Source: Paracidovorax avenae ATCC 19860
GTDB lineage: Bacteria; Pseudomonadota; Gammaproteobacteria; Burkholderiales; Burkholderiaceae_C
DNA length: 64,000 nt
Reading direction: 5' to 3'
NCBI RefSeq assembly: GCF_000176855.2
Contig: NC_015138.1
Span: 5,394,001-5,458,000, forward strand
Part shown: piece by piece, positions 48,389 through 56,674 of the stretch
How the letters are laid out: each line of letters opens with the position of its first letter
How positions within the stretch are numbered: the first letter of the stretch is position 1
Position numbers and translations under genes: made by a program
Notes under the pieces: generated by a model
What the model was told of the DNA's origin: nothing
Databases searched by the model: none
The model's input: the letters and a program-made list of their open reading frames with translations, nothing else

Positions 48389-49507
48389 ATGAGCCACCCC
48401 CGTCCCCCCTCCCCGGCCGCCGATGCCGGAGCCCACGCCGTCGCGTGGCCCGATCCTTCCCGCCGCGACACCTTCGATGCATGGCTGGCTCCGCTGGTGG
48501 CTGCGCACGGCCTGGTGCCGTCCAGCCTGCGCCCCGCCTCCGCCGACGCGAGCTTCCGCCGCTACCTGCGCATCGACGGCGCGGATGGCGCAAGCCGCAT
48601 CGTCATGGACGCCCCACCGGACAAGGAAGACTGCCGCCCCTTCGCGCACGTGCAGCGGCTGATGGCCGAGGCGGGCCTGAACGTGCCGCAGGTCCTGGCC
48701 TGGGACGAAGCCCATGGTTTCATGCTGCTGTCCGACCTGGGCCGGGAAACGGTGATCGAGCGCCTCGACCCGGCGCGCCCGGCCGACGCCCATGCCTGGT
48801 ACCTGCAGGCCACCGATGTGCTGCTGCAGTGGCAGCAGGCGTCGAAGCCGGACACGCTGCCGCCCTATGACGCCGCGCTGCTGCGGCGCGAACTGGCGCT
48901 GTTTCCCGACTGGTACCTGGCGCGCCACCGGGGCGTGGCGCTGGACGACGGGCAGCAGGCGACGCTGGCGCGCGCGTTCGACGCCATCGTGGCGGCCAAC
49001 CTCGCCGCGCCCTCGGTCTATGTGCACCGCGACTTCATGATGCGCAACCTGATGGTGCCCGCCGAGACCGGTGCCCCCCTGGGCGTGCTCGATTTCCAGG
49101 ACGCCGTGTGGGGCCCCGCCACCTACGACATCGCCAGCCTGGTGCGCGATGCCTTCATCAGCTGGGACGAGGATTTCGTCATCGACATTACCGTACGTTA
49201 CTGGGAAAAGGCCCGGCGTGCGGGCATTCTCGGCAGCGGCAGCGCTTCCGGCTGGGGCGACGACTTCGGAGAGTTCTATCGCGCGGTCGAATGGATGGGA
49301 CTGCAGCGCCACCTGAAGGTGGCCGGCATCTTCGCGCGGCTCACGCTGCGCGACGGCAAGCCCCGGTACCTGGCCGACACGCCCCGCTTCATCGGCTACA
49401 TCCGCTCCACGGCGGGCCGCTACCGCGAACTCGTGCCGCTGCTGCGGCTCGTCGACGCCATCGAGGGCACCGAAGCCGTGGCCGGATACGCCTTCGGCCG
49501 GGTCTGA
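48389..49507 (+). CDS. amgK: Anomeric MurNAc/GlcNAc kinase AmgK (APH fold)
   Basis: This 372-residue aminoglycoside-phosphotransferase-fold kinase is predicted to phosphorylate the anomeric hydroxyl of MurNAc in cell-wall recycling. Motifs are SADASFRRYLRID, FMLLSDLG, YVHRDFMMRNLMV (catalytic HRDFMxxN) and LGVLDFQDAVWGPATYDIASLVRD. Its divergence from lptD matches the amgK-lptD arrangement of pseudomonads and other proteobacteria. The usual partner murU does not follow; rsmE does. It could belong to the same family with a different sugar substrate. Confidence 0.85.
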   Translation: MSHPRPPSPAADAGAHAVAWPDPSRRDTFDAWLAPLVAAHGLVPSSLRPASADASFRRYLRIDGADGASRIVMDAPPDKEDCRPFAHVQRLMAEAGLNVPQVLAWDEAHGFMLLSDLGRETVIERLDPARPADAHAWYLQATDVLLQWQQASKPDTLPPYDAALLRRELALFPDWYLARHRGVALDDGQQATLARAFDAIVAANLAAPSVYVHRDFMMRNLMVPAETGAPLGVLDFQDAVWGPATYDIASLVRDAFISWDEDFVIDITVRYWEKARRAGILGSGSASGWGDDFGEFYRAVEWMGLQRHLKVAGIFARLTLRDGKPRYLADTPRFIGYIRSTAGRYRELVPLLRLVDAIEGTEAVAGYAFGRV

Positions 49508-49569
49508 AGGGGACGGCCGTCCCCACCGCATTCCCCACTCCATCAGCAGCAACCACCGACGACGCCAGC

Positions 49570-50292
49570 GTGAACATCCCCCGCTTCCATTGCCCCGAGC
49601 CGCTGTCCAGCGGAGCCGCGCTGGCCCTGCCGCCCGCTGCCGCGCGCCACGTGCAGGTCCTGCGCCTGCAGCCGGGCGACGCGATCACGCTGTTCGACGG
49701 ACGTGGCGGCGAATACGCGGCCACGGTGGCGCGCATGGGCCGGTCGGATGTCGAAGTCCTGGTGGGCGCGCACGACCCGGTGGAGCGCGAGGCCGGCCGC
49801 AGCGTCCACCTCGTCGTGGGCATGCCGGCCAACGAGCGCATGGACTGGCTCGTGGAGAAGGCCACCGAACTGGGCGTGGCGCGCATCCAGCCCGTGGCGG
49901 CAGCCCGCAGCGTGCTCAAGCTCTCCGGGGAGCGGGCGCTCAAGCGACAGGCGCACTGGCAGGCGATCGCCGCGGCGGCCTGCGAACAGTGCGGGCGCAA
50001 CCGGGTGCCGCAGGTGGAAGCCCCCGTGCCGCTGGCGGACTGGCTGCGGCTGCCTCCCGCGCCCGATGCCGCGCGGCTGGTGCTGTCGCTGCGCGAAGGC
50101 AGCCGGCCGCTGCACGACGCTGCGGCGAGCGCCGCCTGCGTGCAGGTGCTGCACGGCCCCGAGGGTGGCCTGGCCCCGCACGAGGAAGACCTTGCCCTGG
50201 AGCGCGGCTTCCTGCCCGCGAGCCTCGGGCCCCGCGTGCTGCGCGCCGAGACGGCCTCGGTGGCGGCGCTTTCGCTGCTGGCGTGCGCATGA
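49570..50292 (+). CDS. rsmE: 16S rRNA (uridine1498-N3) methyltransferase
   Basis: This 240-residue SPOUT methyltransferase modifies U1498 in the 30S decoding region. It shows NIPRFHCPEPL, HVQVLRLQPGDAITLFDGRGGEY, WLVEKATELGVARIQP, EQCGRNRVP, the knot segments LHGPEGGLAPHEEDLA and the C-terminal LGPRVLRAETA. The only sensible start is GTG 49570. Its TGA stop overlaps the ATG of the next gene (ATGA), which couples it to the SMC-type cassette downstream. Confidence 0.94.
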   Translation: MNIPRFHCPEPLSSGAALALPPAAARHVQVLRLQPGDAITLFDGRGGEYAATVARMGRSDVEVLVGAHDPVEREAGRSVHLVVGMPANERMDWLVEKATELGVARIQPVAAARSVLKLSGERALKRQAHWQAIAAAACEQCGRNRVPQVEAPVPLADWLRLPPAPDAARLVLSLREGSRPLHDAAASAACVQVLHGPEGGLAPHEEDLALERGFLPASLGPRVLRAETASVAALSLLACA

Positions 50293-51716
50293 TGGCGGTG
50301 CGCATGGAATCTTCTTCCCCGGCTCCCGGCGCCGACGCCCCCTGGGCGGACCTGGCGGACGCCGATGCCCTGCTGCCCGGCGGGCCGGACGAAGCATCGG
50401 GCGCCCTGTTCGACTTCTTCCGCGACACGGACGCCGCCACGGACGACCCCCTGCTCTGGCGCATCGCGCGCGAGCAGGAGCTGTCGCAGGCGCTGAGCGG
50501 GCTGTTCCACGGCCCCGCCGCGCTGGTGCAGCTGCGCCTGTGGGCGTTCCTGCAGCTTGCCCGCCAGGGCGAGTCCCAGCTGTCGCGCGAGCGCATCGAC
50601 GAACTCTTCCACGCGCTGCGGCCCGAGGCCCTGGACACCGTGCTCAAGCGCTTCCGCGACGTGGGCCTGCTGGCCTGGGACGACAGCCTGCGCGCCTATG
50701 CGCTGCCCCCCCTGGCGCAGCGGGTGGCCGGCCTGCTGGCCCCGCTGGCCAGCGGCGACGCGGCCGGGCAGGACGCCGAAGGCGGCGAACTCGCCGCGCT
50801 GCTCGGGCAGGTCGTGGGCGCGAACCAGCTCGGGGCGCTCGATGCCGGGCAGTTGCAGATGCTGCAGGCGCAACTCACCCGGCTGCACGGCGAGTTCGCC
50901 GACGCGATCGCGAGCGGCTCCGAATTCCGGCTGCGCGCTGCGCGCCAGCGCTACGATCGCGCGGCCCTGCTGATCGACCGGGCATCCGACGCCATCACCG
51001 CCATCATCGGCCATGCCCACGGCCACATCGCCATGGAACGCGCAGCCCGCGCGCTGGGCCAGGCGCAATCGCGCCTGCTGGCGATGGCCAGCCAGTTCAA
51101 CCGCGCGCTGCAGCAGGTGGACCGCCAGCGCGTGACGCTCGGCACCACCGGCATCACCAGCACCGACGTGAAGCGCTGGCTGCAGACGCTGCGCCATCCC
51201 GCCGCGCTGCTCGACACCGCGCTGGCCGTGCCTGTGGGCCTGTGCGCCCTGGCACCGCACGAACTGCTGGACGTGACCGAGGCCGAGTTCGAGCGCGACC
51301 GCCCCACCCAGGGACCCGCGGAAGACCTGCCCGGCGCCCAGGAAGCCCCGGCCGGAACGCTGGCCGCCGTGGCCCTGCCGCGCGAACTGGGCGATCTGTC
51401 CGATCTGCTGGCGGCCTGGACGCTGGAAGCGCCCGCCGGAGAAGCGGCCGGGGCGCCGCGCGACGTGGCCGCCGCACTGCTCGGCGCCGAGCCGGAATCG
51501 GCCCGCTATGCCCAGGTTGCCTACAAGGCACAGCTGCTGCCGCTGCTGGGCGATCCGCAGGCCGGCGTGCTGCCCGGCGCCACCGGCGCGCTCGCGCGCC
51601 AGCCCTGGCGCGTGGAATGGGAAGCCGCCATCCAGGCCCTGGACCACCCGCAGTTGGAACTGGTGAGCCGGGGCCGGCTGGTGCCCGCGGACACTCCGCC
51701 GGATACCGACGGCTGA
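50289..51716 (+). CDS. jetA: JetA-like (MukF/kleisin-type) subunit of a Wadjet-like system
   Basis: This 475-residue soluble protein is read as the kleisin-like subunit because it heads a four-gene SMC cassette and has a MukF-like layout. An N-terminal winged helix lies at about 50-140 (LWAFLQLARQGESQLSRERIDELFHALRPEALDTVLKRFRDVGLL). A long helical middle follows (about 165-290; YDRAALLIDRASDAITAIIGHAH), then a C-terminal domain. In Wadjet, JetA bridges the JetC heads and recruits JetB. The start overlaps the rsmE stop. Sequence identity to named JetA families cannot be judged by eye, so the subtype is open. Confidence 0.72.
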   Translation: MMAVRMESSSPAPGADAPWADLADADALLPGGPDEASGALFDFFRDTDAATDDPLLWRIAREQELSQALSGLFHGPAALVQLRLWAFLQLARQGESQLSRERIDELFHALRPEALDTVLKRFRDVGLLAWDDSLRAYALPPLAQRVAGLLAPLASGDAAGQDAEGGELAALLGQVVGANQLGALDAGQLQMLQAQLTRLHGEFADAIASGSEFRLRAARQRYDRAALLIDRASDAITAIIGHAHGHIAMERAARALGQAQSRLLAMASQFNRALQQVDRQRVTLGTTGITSTDVKRWLQTLRHPAALLDTALAVPVGLCALAPHELLDVTEAEFERDRPTQGPAEDLPGAQEAPAGTLAAVALPRELGDLSDLLAAWTLEAPAGEAAGAPRDVAAALLGAEPESARYAQVAYKAQLLPLLGDPQAGVLPGATGALARQPWRVEWEAAIQALDHPQLELVSRGRLVPADTPPDTDG

Positions 51717-51797
51717 AGCTTCGGCCCGTTGCCTGCTCCCTGTTTTCGTTTCGTTTTTTCCTGACCGCCCTTTTCGTTTCCGGATGGACCGCTGCCC

Positions 51798-52496
51798 ATG
51801 GACGACGCCGCCCTGCTGATCGCAGAACTCCTCACGCGCCGCTGGCTGCCGCGCAGCCACCCGCGGGTCAAGCGCGCGCTGGTCGATGCCGAGCTCTTCG
51901 CGCAGGTCGAACAGCGCCTGGCGCAGTCCGGGCTGCGCTTCGTGGACAGCATCTACGCCGACCACGTCAGCCTCGCCCTGCTGCAGCCCGCGCAGAACGC
52001 CGTGCTGGGCGAAGGCGCGCTCAACGCCAACAACAACCTGGACCTGCCGCGCGACGCGCAGGCCCTGCTGGTGGTGCTCTGGGCCCTCATCGTTTTACCG
52101 AAGCGCGAGCGCCAGACCAGCCGCACCGAAGCCGAGGGCGACGGCCAGAACGACTTCTTCCCCGGTGCCAAGCCCCTGCCCTCCGCCCGGCTCGTGAGCC
52201 CCGTGCTGTCGTACAAGACGCTGCTGGAGGACTACGGCAACCAGCTCGGCAAGAAGCTGCGGCTGGATGCCAACCTGAAGCTGCTGGAACGCCACGGCTT
52301 CATCACGCGGCGCCAGGACGAGATCGGCGAGGGCCCGCTGCTGGACGTGCTGCTCGACTACGACGTGCTCGCACCCCGCATCCTCGACGGCGCGCTGGCC
52401 GACGTGCTGGCGCGCGAACGCGCCGCGGCGCCGCCGGCGACGGACGCAGCGGTTGCTGCCCCCACTTCTTCCGGGTCCGAGACCCCCACGGCCTGA
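51798..52496 (+). CDS. jetB: JetB-like (MukE-type) subunit
   Basis: This 232-residue protein has the size and winged-helix content of MukE/JetB: an N-terminal helical region (VKRALVDAELFAQVEQRLAQSGLRFVD), a central LPRDAQALLVVLWALIVLPKRER and a C-terminal wing (LLEDYGNQLGKKLRLDANLKLLERHGFITRRQDE). A disordered Ala/Thr tail follows. MukE-type proteins clamp the kleisin and bind DNA. It lies 81 bases after jetA and 20 bases before jetC. The role is assigned mainly from cassette order plus the winged-helix reading. Confidence 0.7.
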   Translation: MDDAALLIAELLTRRWLPRSHPRVKRALVDAELFAQVEQRLAQSGLRFVDSIYADHVSLALLQPAQNAVLGEGALNANNNLDLPRDAQALLVVLWALIVLPKRERQTSRTEAEGDGQNDFFPGAKPLPSARLVSPVLSYKTLLEDYGNQLGKKLRLDANLKLLERHGFITRRQDEIGEGPLLDVLLDYDVLAPRILDGALADVLARERAAAPPATDAAVAAPTSSGSETPTA

Positions 52497-52516
52497 CCGG
52501 GCCTCTCCACCCGCCC

Positions 52517-55351
52517 ATGTTCCACCTGCAAACCCTCGAACTCGTCCACTGGGACTACTGCCAGCGCGTCGCGCTGCCGCTGGACGCCTCCATCATCACC
52601 ATCGCCGGCCCCAACGGCTCGGGCAAGACCACGCTGCTGGACGCCATGCGCACGCTGCTGGGCCTGCGCTGCTCGGCCCCGCGCGACTACCGCACCTATG
52701 CCCGCCATGCCGGCGCGCAGACTGCGTGGCTGCGCGCGGTGGTGGACAACCGCCCGCAGGGCCGCCAGACCTCCAGCCGGCCCTTCGCGCGCCGGCTGCT
52801 GTACGCCGACCAGGTCACGCTCGCCTGCCGCATCGACAAGAACGGCGGCGATTGGCAGCGGCGCTACTGCCTGCTCGATGGCGATGTCTCCATCGAGCAG
52901 CTGCGCGACACGCCCGAGAAGGATCTCGGCTTCATGGGCGTGGAAGCCTGGGGCCGCGTGCTCGGCGCGGCCGGCCTGTCCCCTGCCATCGCACGCGTGC
53001 TGTCGCTCGAACAGGGACAGACCGACCGGCTGTGCGAATTCAGCCCGCGCGAACTGCTGCGGCTCGTGTTCGACGTGTTCGGCGACCAGCAGGTGCTGGA
53101 TGCCTACGACCAGGCGCGCGAGCACCAGCAGCAGCTCTCGCGCGAAATGGCGCAGGCCGAGCGCGAGCTCGACCACAGCCGCGCCCAGCTCACCGAACTG
53201 AGCAACCGGGTGACCAGCTACAAGACCTGGCAGCTCAAGCTGGCCGAGCGCGAGCGGCTCGCCACCGAGGTCCTGCCCGTGCTCAGCTGGCATGGCGAGC
53301 GTGAAGGCCTGGCGAAGCAGGCGCGCGAACTGCGCCGCCAGAAGACGCAGCACCGCGCGGCGCTCGCCGAGCAGGCGGCGCAGAACAAGCGCCTGCTCAC
53401 GCTGCTGGACGAAGGCACGCGCGCCCAGGCCGATGCCGAGCGCCTGCGCGCCGAGCGCGACGAAGCGCGCTCGGCCCTGGACGACGCCACGCGCCACGAG
53501 GCACCGCTCGAGCAGCTGGCAAAGCGGGAGGCCGAACTGCTCGCGCTCGTGGACAAGGGCAGCAACGCCGACGAACTGCAGGCCCACCTGCGCCAGCTGC
53601 AGGAGCAGGAATCCGGCGCGCAGGACGAGCGCTCCGCGCTGCAGCAGCGCCGCCGGATCGCGCAGGACGCCCTCAAGGCGCTCGAAGGCCAGTCGCTGCC
53701 GCCCCTGCCGCCCGAGGTGCAGCAGTTCCGCAGGCGCCTCACGGCCCAGGGAATCGGCCACCAGTTCGTGGCCGAAGTGATCGAGGTGGCGGACGAGGCC
53801 TGGCGCGCCGCCATCGAAGGCGTGCTGCGCGGCCATCGCTGGGTGGTGCTGCTCGACAAGGAAAGCGACCTGGCCGAGGCCTACGACATCGGCGAGCGTG
53901 AACGCTACCGCCATTACCTGGTCGGCCCCGGCGAGAAGCCCCTGCGCGGCGAGCCCGGCACCCTGCTCGCGCACGTGCGCTTCACCGCGCCGGTGCCGCG
54001 CTGGCTGGTGCAGCAATTGCAGCAACTGCGCTGCGTGGCCGACCCGCGCGAAGGCAAGCGCCTGGGCGGCACCTGGATCACGCCCCAGGCCTACATGCAC
54101 GACGGTCGCGGAGCGCGGTCCATGTGGGTGGAGCCGCGCGACCACCAGTTCGGCGCCGCCGCCGTGCAGGCGCGCCGCGCCGCCGCCGAGCGCGACCTTG
54201 CGCAGATCGACGGCCAGCTCGCGCCCGTGCTCGACCGGCTCATGGCCCTGAAGCGGCAGATCACCGATACCCGCCGCGCGCTCGAAGGCCACAGCGCCGC
54301 GGAAGAGCTGGCGCGCCGCAGCGAGGAGTTCTCCCAGGCACGCGAGGAATTGCCGGCGGCCAAACAGGCGCGCATCGCCGCGGCCCAGCGCTGGCAGCGC
54401 CTGGACACCGAGGCTGCGCGCGTGCATGACCGCCATCGGGCCTTCACGGAGGAGCACCAGCGGCTGGAGCAGCAGTTGCGGCGCTCGCGCGGCGATACCG
54501 AACGCGCCGCGCAGGAATGGACCGCGCGCCGCCGCGGGCATGTGGAGGCCGCAGCGCGCAGCCAGACGCAGCGGCGCCAGTTTCCCGCGCGCTGGACGGC
54601 CGCGGAGACGCTGGGCGCACTGGTGGACGAATACGTGAACGACACCCAGGCGAAGCTGCGCCTCTCCGCCGTCGAGCAGGAGCTGGAACAGGGCACCTGG
54701 GAGCAGGATGCCACGGTGGAGGAGCGCTACCGCCGCATGGAAGCCACCGTGCGCGAGCAGGCCTCAAGCCTGTCGGACCACCAGGTCAAGAACGCCCAGG
54801 CCGGCACGGCCGTGATGAATGCGCGCGAAAGCTATATCGAGGTGCTGCGCAGCACCGTGCGGCGCTACCGCAAGAACATCCAGGAACTCGGCGCCCTGGC
54901 GGGTGTGGAGGTGGCGGCCGACCTGCCGCTGCTGGAGAACGACGACACCGTGCTCGCCCAGGCCGGGCTCAAGGTGCATTTCGCGTTCGACGGCAAGGGC
55001 AGCATCGGCATGAACGACGGCGAGGCATCGGGCGGGCAGCAGGTCATCAAGTCACTGATCCTGCTGGTGGGCCTGCTCAAGGACGAGGAAAGCGGCTCCG
55101 GCGGCTTCGTCTTCATCGACGAGCCCTTCGCCCACCTGGACGTGCGCAACATCCAGCTGGTGGGCCACTTCCTGCGTTCCACCCAGGCGCAGTACGTGCT
55201 GACCACGCCCATCACCCACAACCTCGAGGTCTTCGAGCCCGCGGAGATCACGCTCGTGACCAGCAAGAAGCCCCAGGGCTCGCGCTGGGCCCCGCCCATC
55301 GCCGTGGCCAAGCGGCGCGGCGTGCCGCAGCTGGAGCCGATGGCGGGATAG
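52517..55351 (+). CDS. jetC: JetC-like SMC/MukB-type ATPase
   Basis: This 944-residue SMC-family ATPase has Walker A GPNGSGKTT (31-39). Long coiled coils (about 185-390 and 545-800) flank a compact hinge-like domain near 397-540 (FVAEVIEVADEAWRAAIEGVLRG, HYLVGPGEKP). The ABC signature is SGGQQ (838-842) and Walker B FVFIDE (864-869, D868/E869) is followed by PFAHLD. In Wadjet, JetC loops circular DNA by ATP-driven extrusion so that JetD can cut it. At 944 residues it is shorter than MukB (about 1480). All nucleotide-binding motifs look intact. Its end is 31 bases before jetD. Confidence 0.85.
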   Translation: MFHLQTLELVHWDYCQRVALPLDASIITIAGPNGSGKTTLLDAMRTLLGLRCSAPRDYRTYARHAGAQTAWLRAVVDNRPQGRQTSSRPFARRLLYADQVTLACRIDKNGGDWQRRYCLLDGDVSIEQLRDTPEKDLGFMGVEAWGRVLGAAGLSPAIARVLSLEQGQTDRLCEFSPRELLRLVFDVFGDQQVLDAYDQAREHQQQLSREMAQAERELDHSRAQLTELSNRVTSYKTWQLKLAERERLATEVLPVLSWHGEREGLAKQARELRRQKTQHRAALAEQAAQNKRLLTLLDEGTRAQADAERLRAERDEARSALDDATRHEAPLEQLAKREAELLALVDKGSNADELQAHLRQLQEQESGAQDERSALQQRRRIAQDALKALEGQSLPPLPPEVQQFRRRLTAQGIGHQFVAEVIEVADEAWRAAIEGVLRGHRWVVLLDKESDLAEAYDIGERERYRHYLVGPGEKPLRGEPGTLLAHVRFTAPVPRWLVQQLQQLRCVADPREGKRLGGTWITPQAYMHDGRGARSMWVEPRDHQFGAAAVQARRAAAERDLAQIDGQLAPVLDRLMALKRQITDTRRALEGHSAAEELARRSEEFSQAREELPAAKQARIAAAQRWQRLDTEAARVHDRHRAFTEEHQRLEQQLRRSRGDTERAAQEWTARRRGHVEAAARSQTQRRQFPARWTAAETLGALVDEYVNDTQAKLRLSAVEQELEQGTWEQDATVEERYRRMEATVREQASSLSDHQVKNAQAGTAVMNARESYIEVLRSTVRRYRKNIQELGALAGVEVAADLPLLENDDTVLAQAGLKVHFAFDGKGSIGMNDGEASGGQQVIKSLILLVGLLKDEESGSGGFVFIDEPFAHLDVRNIQLVGHFLRSTQAQYVLTTPITHNLEVFEPAEITLVTSKKPQGSRWAPPIAVAKRRGVPQLEPMAG

Positions 55352-55382
55352 CCGCCGGGCGGTCGTTGCACGGGAATAGCGC

Positions 55383-56552
55383 ATGGCCATCGTCACCACC
55401 GCCAGGGGCCGCACCCGCACGCGGGAGAGCGATGCACCATTTGCCGGGCTCCCTCCGCTGTCGCCCCGCCAGGAGGCACTGCTGCGCCGCTGGCTTGCCT
55501 CCCATGCCGCAGAGCGGCGCTGGCAAACGCTGCTTGATGCAGCGGGACAGGATCTGCTGGACTCCACGGAGGCGCTGCTGGAGTGCCTCGTGGAATCCGG
55601 CGCGGCGGTGGCCCGCGAGCGCCTCGTGCGAGGCACCTGGCAGATCGAGCGGATGGAGTGGCGCGATCTTCCGGCGCTCCAGGCCAGCCGCGGCATCCGC
55701 ACATCGGACGAACGCCGGGCACTGCGGGACGACACCCGGCAGCAGCTGGCAGCCCTGGCGGACGGCCTCCCATGGCTTCAGCCCGCCATCGCCAGCTGCC
55801 TGGACACCGCGAAAGGCGCCGATCTGCTGAAAGCCCGTGCCGAACTGCTGCACGCACTTGCGTCATGGCATGCCGAACAGCGCTTCGGCAAACGCCGGGA
55901 CTTCGCCCTGCACGCACGGCAGGGTACCAAGGACATCACCCCGTCCGAATGGAAATGGCTGGAAGCACATTTCGCGCTCGAGTCCCTCGGCATCGAGAAG
56001 CTCGCGTTCATCCTCTGGCTCGGCGGCAGCCTCGCACTGGCCACCGGGAAGGGGCACATCGATGTCGGCGCCGCGGGCTTTTGCGGCCTCCCCATGAGCA
56101 CGTTGGCGGGAGATACGCGCGTTGTGGACGCTCCCGTTCGCTACTGGCTTATCGAGAACCGCACGAGTTTCGAGCGACAGGTGATCCGGGCAGAGCCCGG
56201 AACCTGCGTGGTCTGGCTTCCGGGCAGGCCCCCGGATGACTGGCTCGGCGCGCTGGGCTGGCTGCTGGACAGGGCCCCCGCGCCCGCGCGCATCAGCTGC
56301 GATCCGGACCCCGCCGGCCTTGATATCGCGTTGACCGCAGGCGCCGTGTGGACGGCACGCGGGCTGGAATGGGCTCCATACCGGATGGAGCCTGCGCTAT
56401 GGCAGGACGGCACGACCCAGCCGCTGAACGATTTCGACCGCGCCTTGCTGGCACGCCTGGCCGCGCGGAACGATTTGCCCGCGCCAGTGGCCTCGCTGCG
56501 CGGGGCGCTGGAGCGGCTGGGCCGCAAGGCCGAACAGGAGGCCTGGCTTTGA
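55383..56552 (+). CDS. jetD: JetD-like nuclease with Toprim domain
   Basis: This 389-residue protein ends in a Toprim-like domain: an acidic residue in WLIENRTSFERQ (E258) and the DxD-type metal motif CDPDPAGLDIA (D307, D309). This is the pattern of the DUF2220 half of JetD, a relative of topoisomerase VI subunit A. The N-terminal part (about 25-220) contains predicted winged-helix DNA-binding segments (LPPLSPRQEALLRRWL; DITPSEWKWLEAHFALESLGIEKL). In Wadjet, JetD cleaves small closed circular DNA trapped by the JetABC motor. It completes the cassette as its fourth gene. Divergence from better-known JetD proteins seems high. Confidence 0.78.
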   Translation: MAIVTTARGRTRTRESDAPFAGLPPLSPRQEALLRRWLASHAAERRWQTLLDAAGQDLLDSTEALLECLVESGAAVARERLVRGTWQIERMEWRDLPALQASRGIRTSDERRALRDDTRQQLAALADGLPWLQPAIASCLDTAKGADLLKARAELLHALASWHAEQRFGKRRDFALHARQGTKDITPSEWKWLEAHFALESLGIEKLAFILWLGGSLALATGKGHIDVGAAGFCGLPMSTLAGDTRVVDAPVRYWLIENRTSFERQVIRAEPGTCVVWLPGRPPDDWLGALGWLLDRAPAPARISCDPDPAGLDIALTAGAVWTARGLEWAPYRMEPALWQDGTTQPLNDFDRALLARLAARNDLPAPVASLRGALERLGRKAEQEAWL

Positions 56553-56612
56553 ACAGCGGCTGCCACGCCCCCCTCTAGGGTTTCCCCTCGGCCAGCGGTC
56601 CAGACATTGTCC

Positions 56613-56629
56613 CCCCAGGGTGCCTGGGG
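56613..56629. terminator. Short perfect hairpin after jetD
   Basis: CCCCAGG-GTG-CCTGGGG is a perfect seven-base-pair stem in the 122-base gap between jetD and the next cyclase gene. It is followed by TAAAAA rather than T residues on the plus strand, so termination is uncertain. It may instead shape the cyclase mRNA leader. Confidence 0.35.
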
Positions 56630-56674
56630 TAAAAACCATCGGCGGCGTCGTCCACGCCCTCAAGGAGAACCCCG

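Noticed and set aside
49703..52516. Open frame continuous with jetC that would give an 1880-residue protein
   Set aside because: The part before 52517 overlaps rsmE, jetA and jetB in a different frame and is Arg/Pro-rich; the clear SMC N-terminus begins at ATG 52517.
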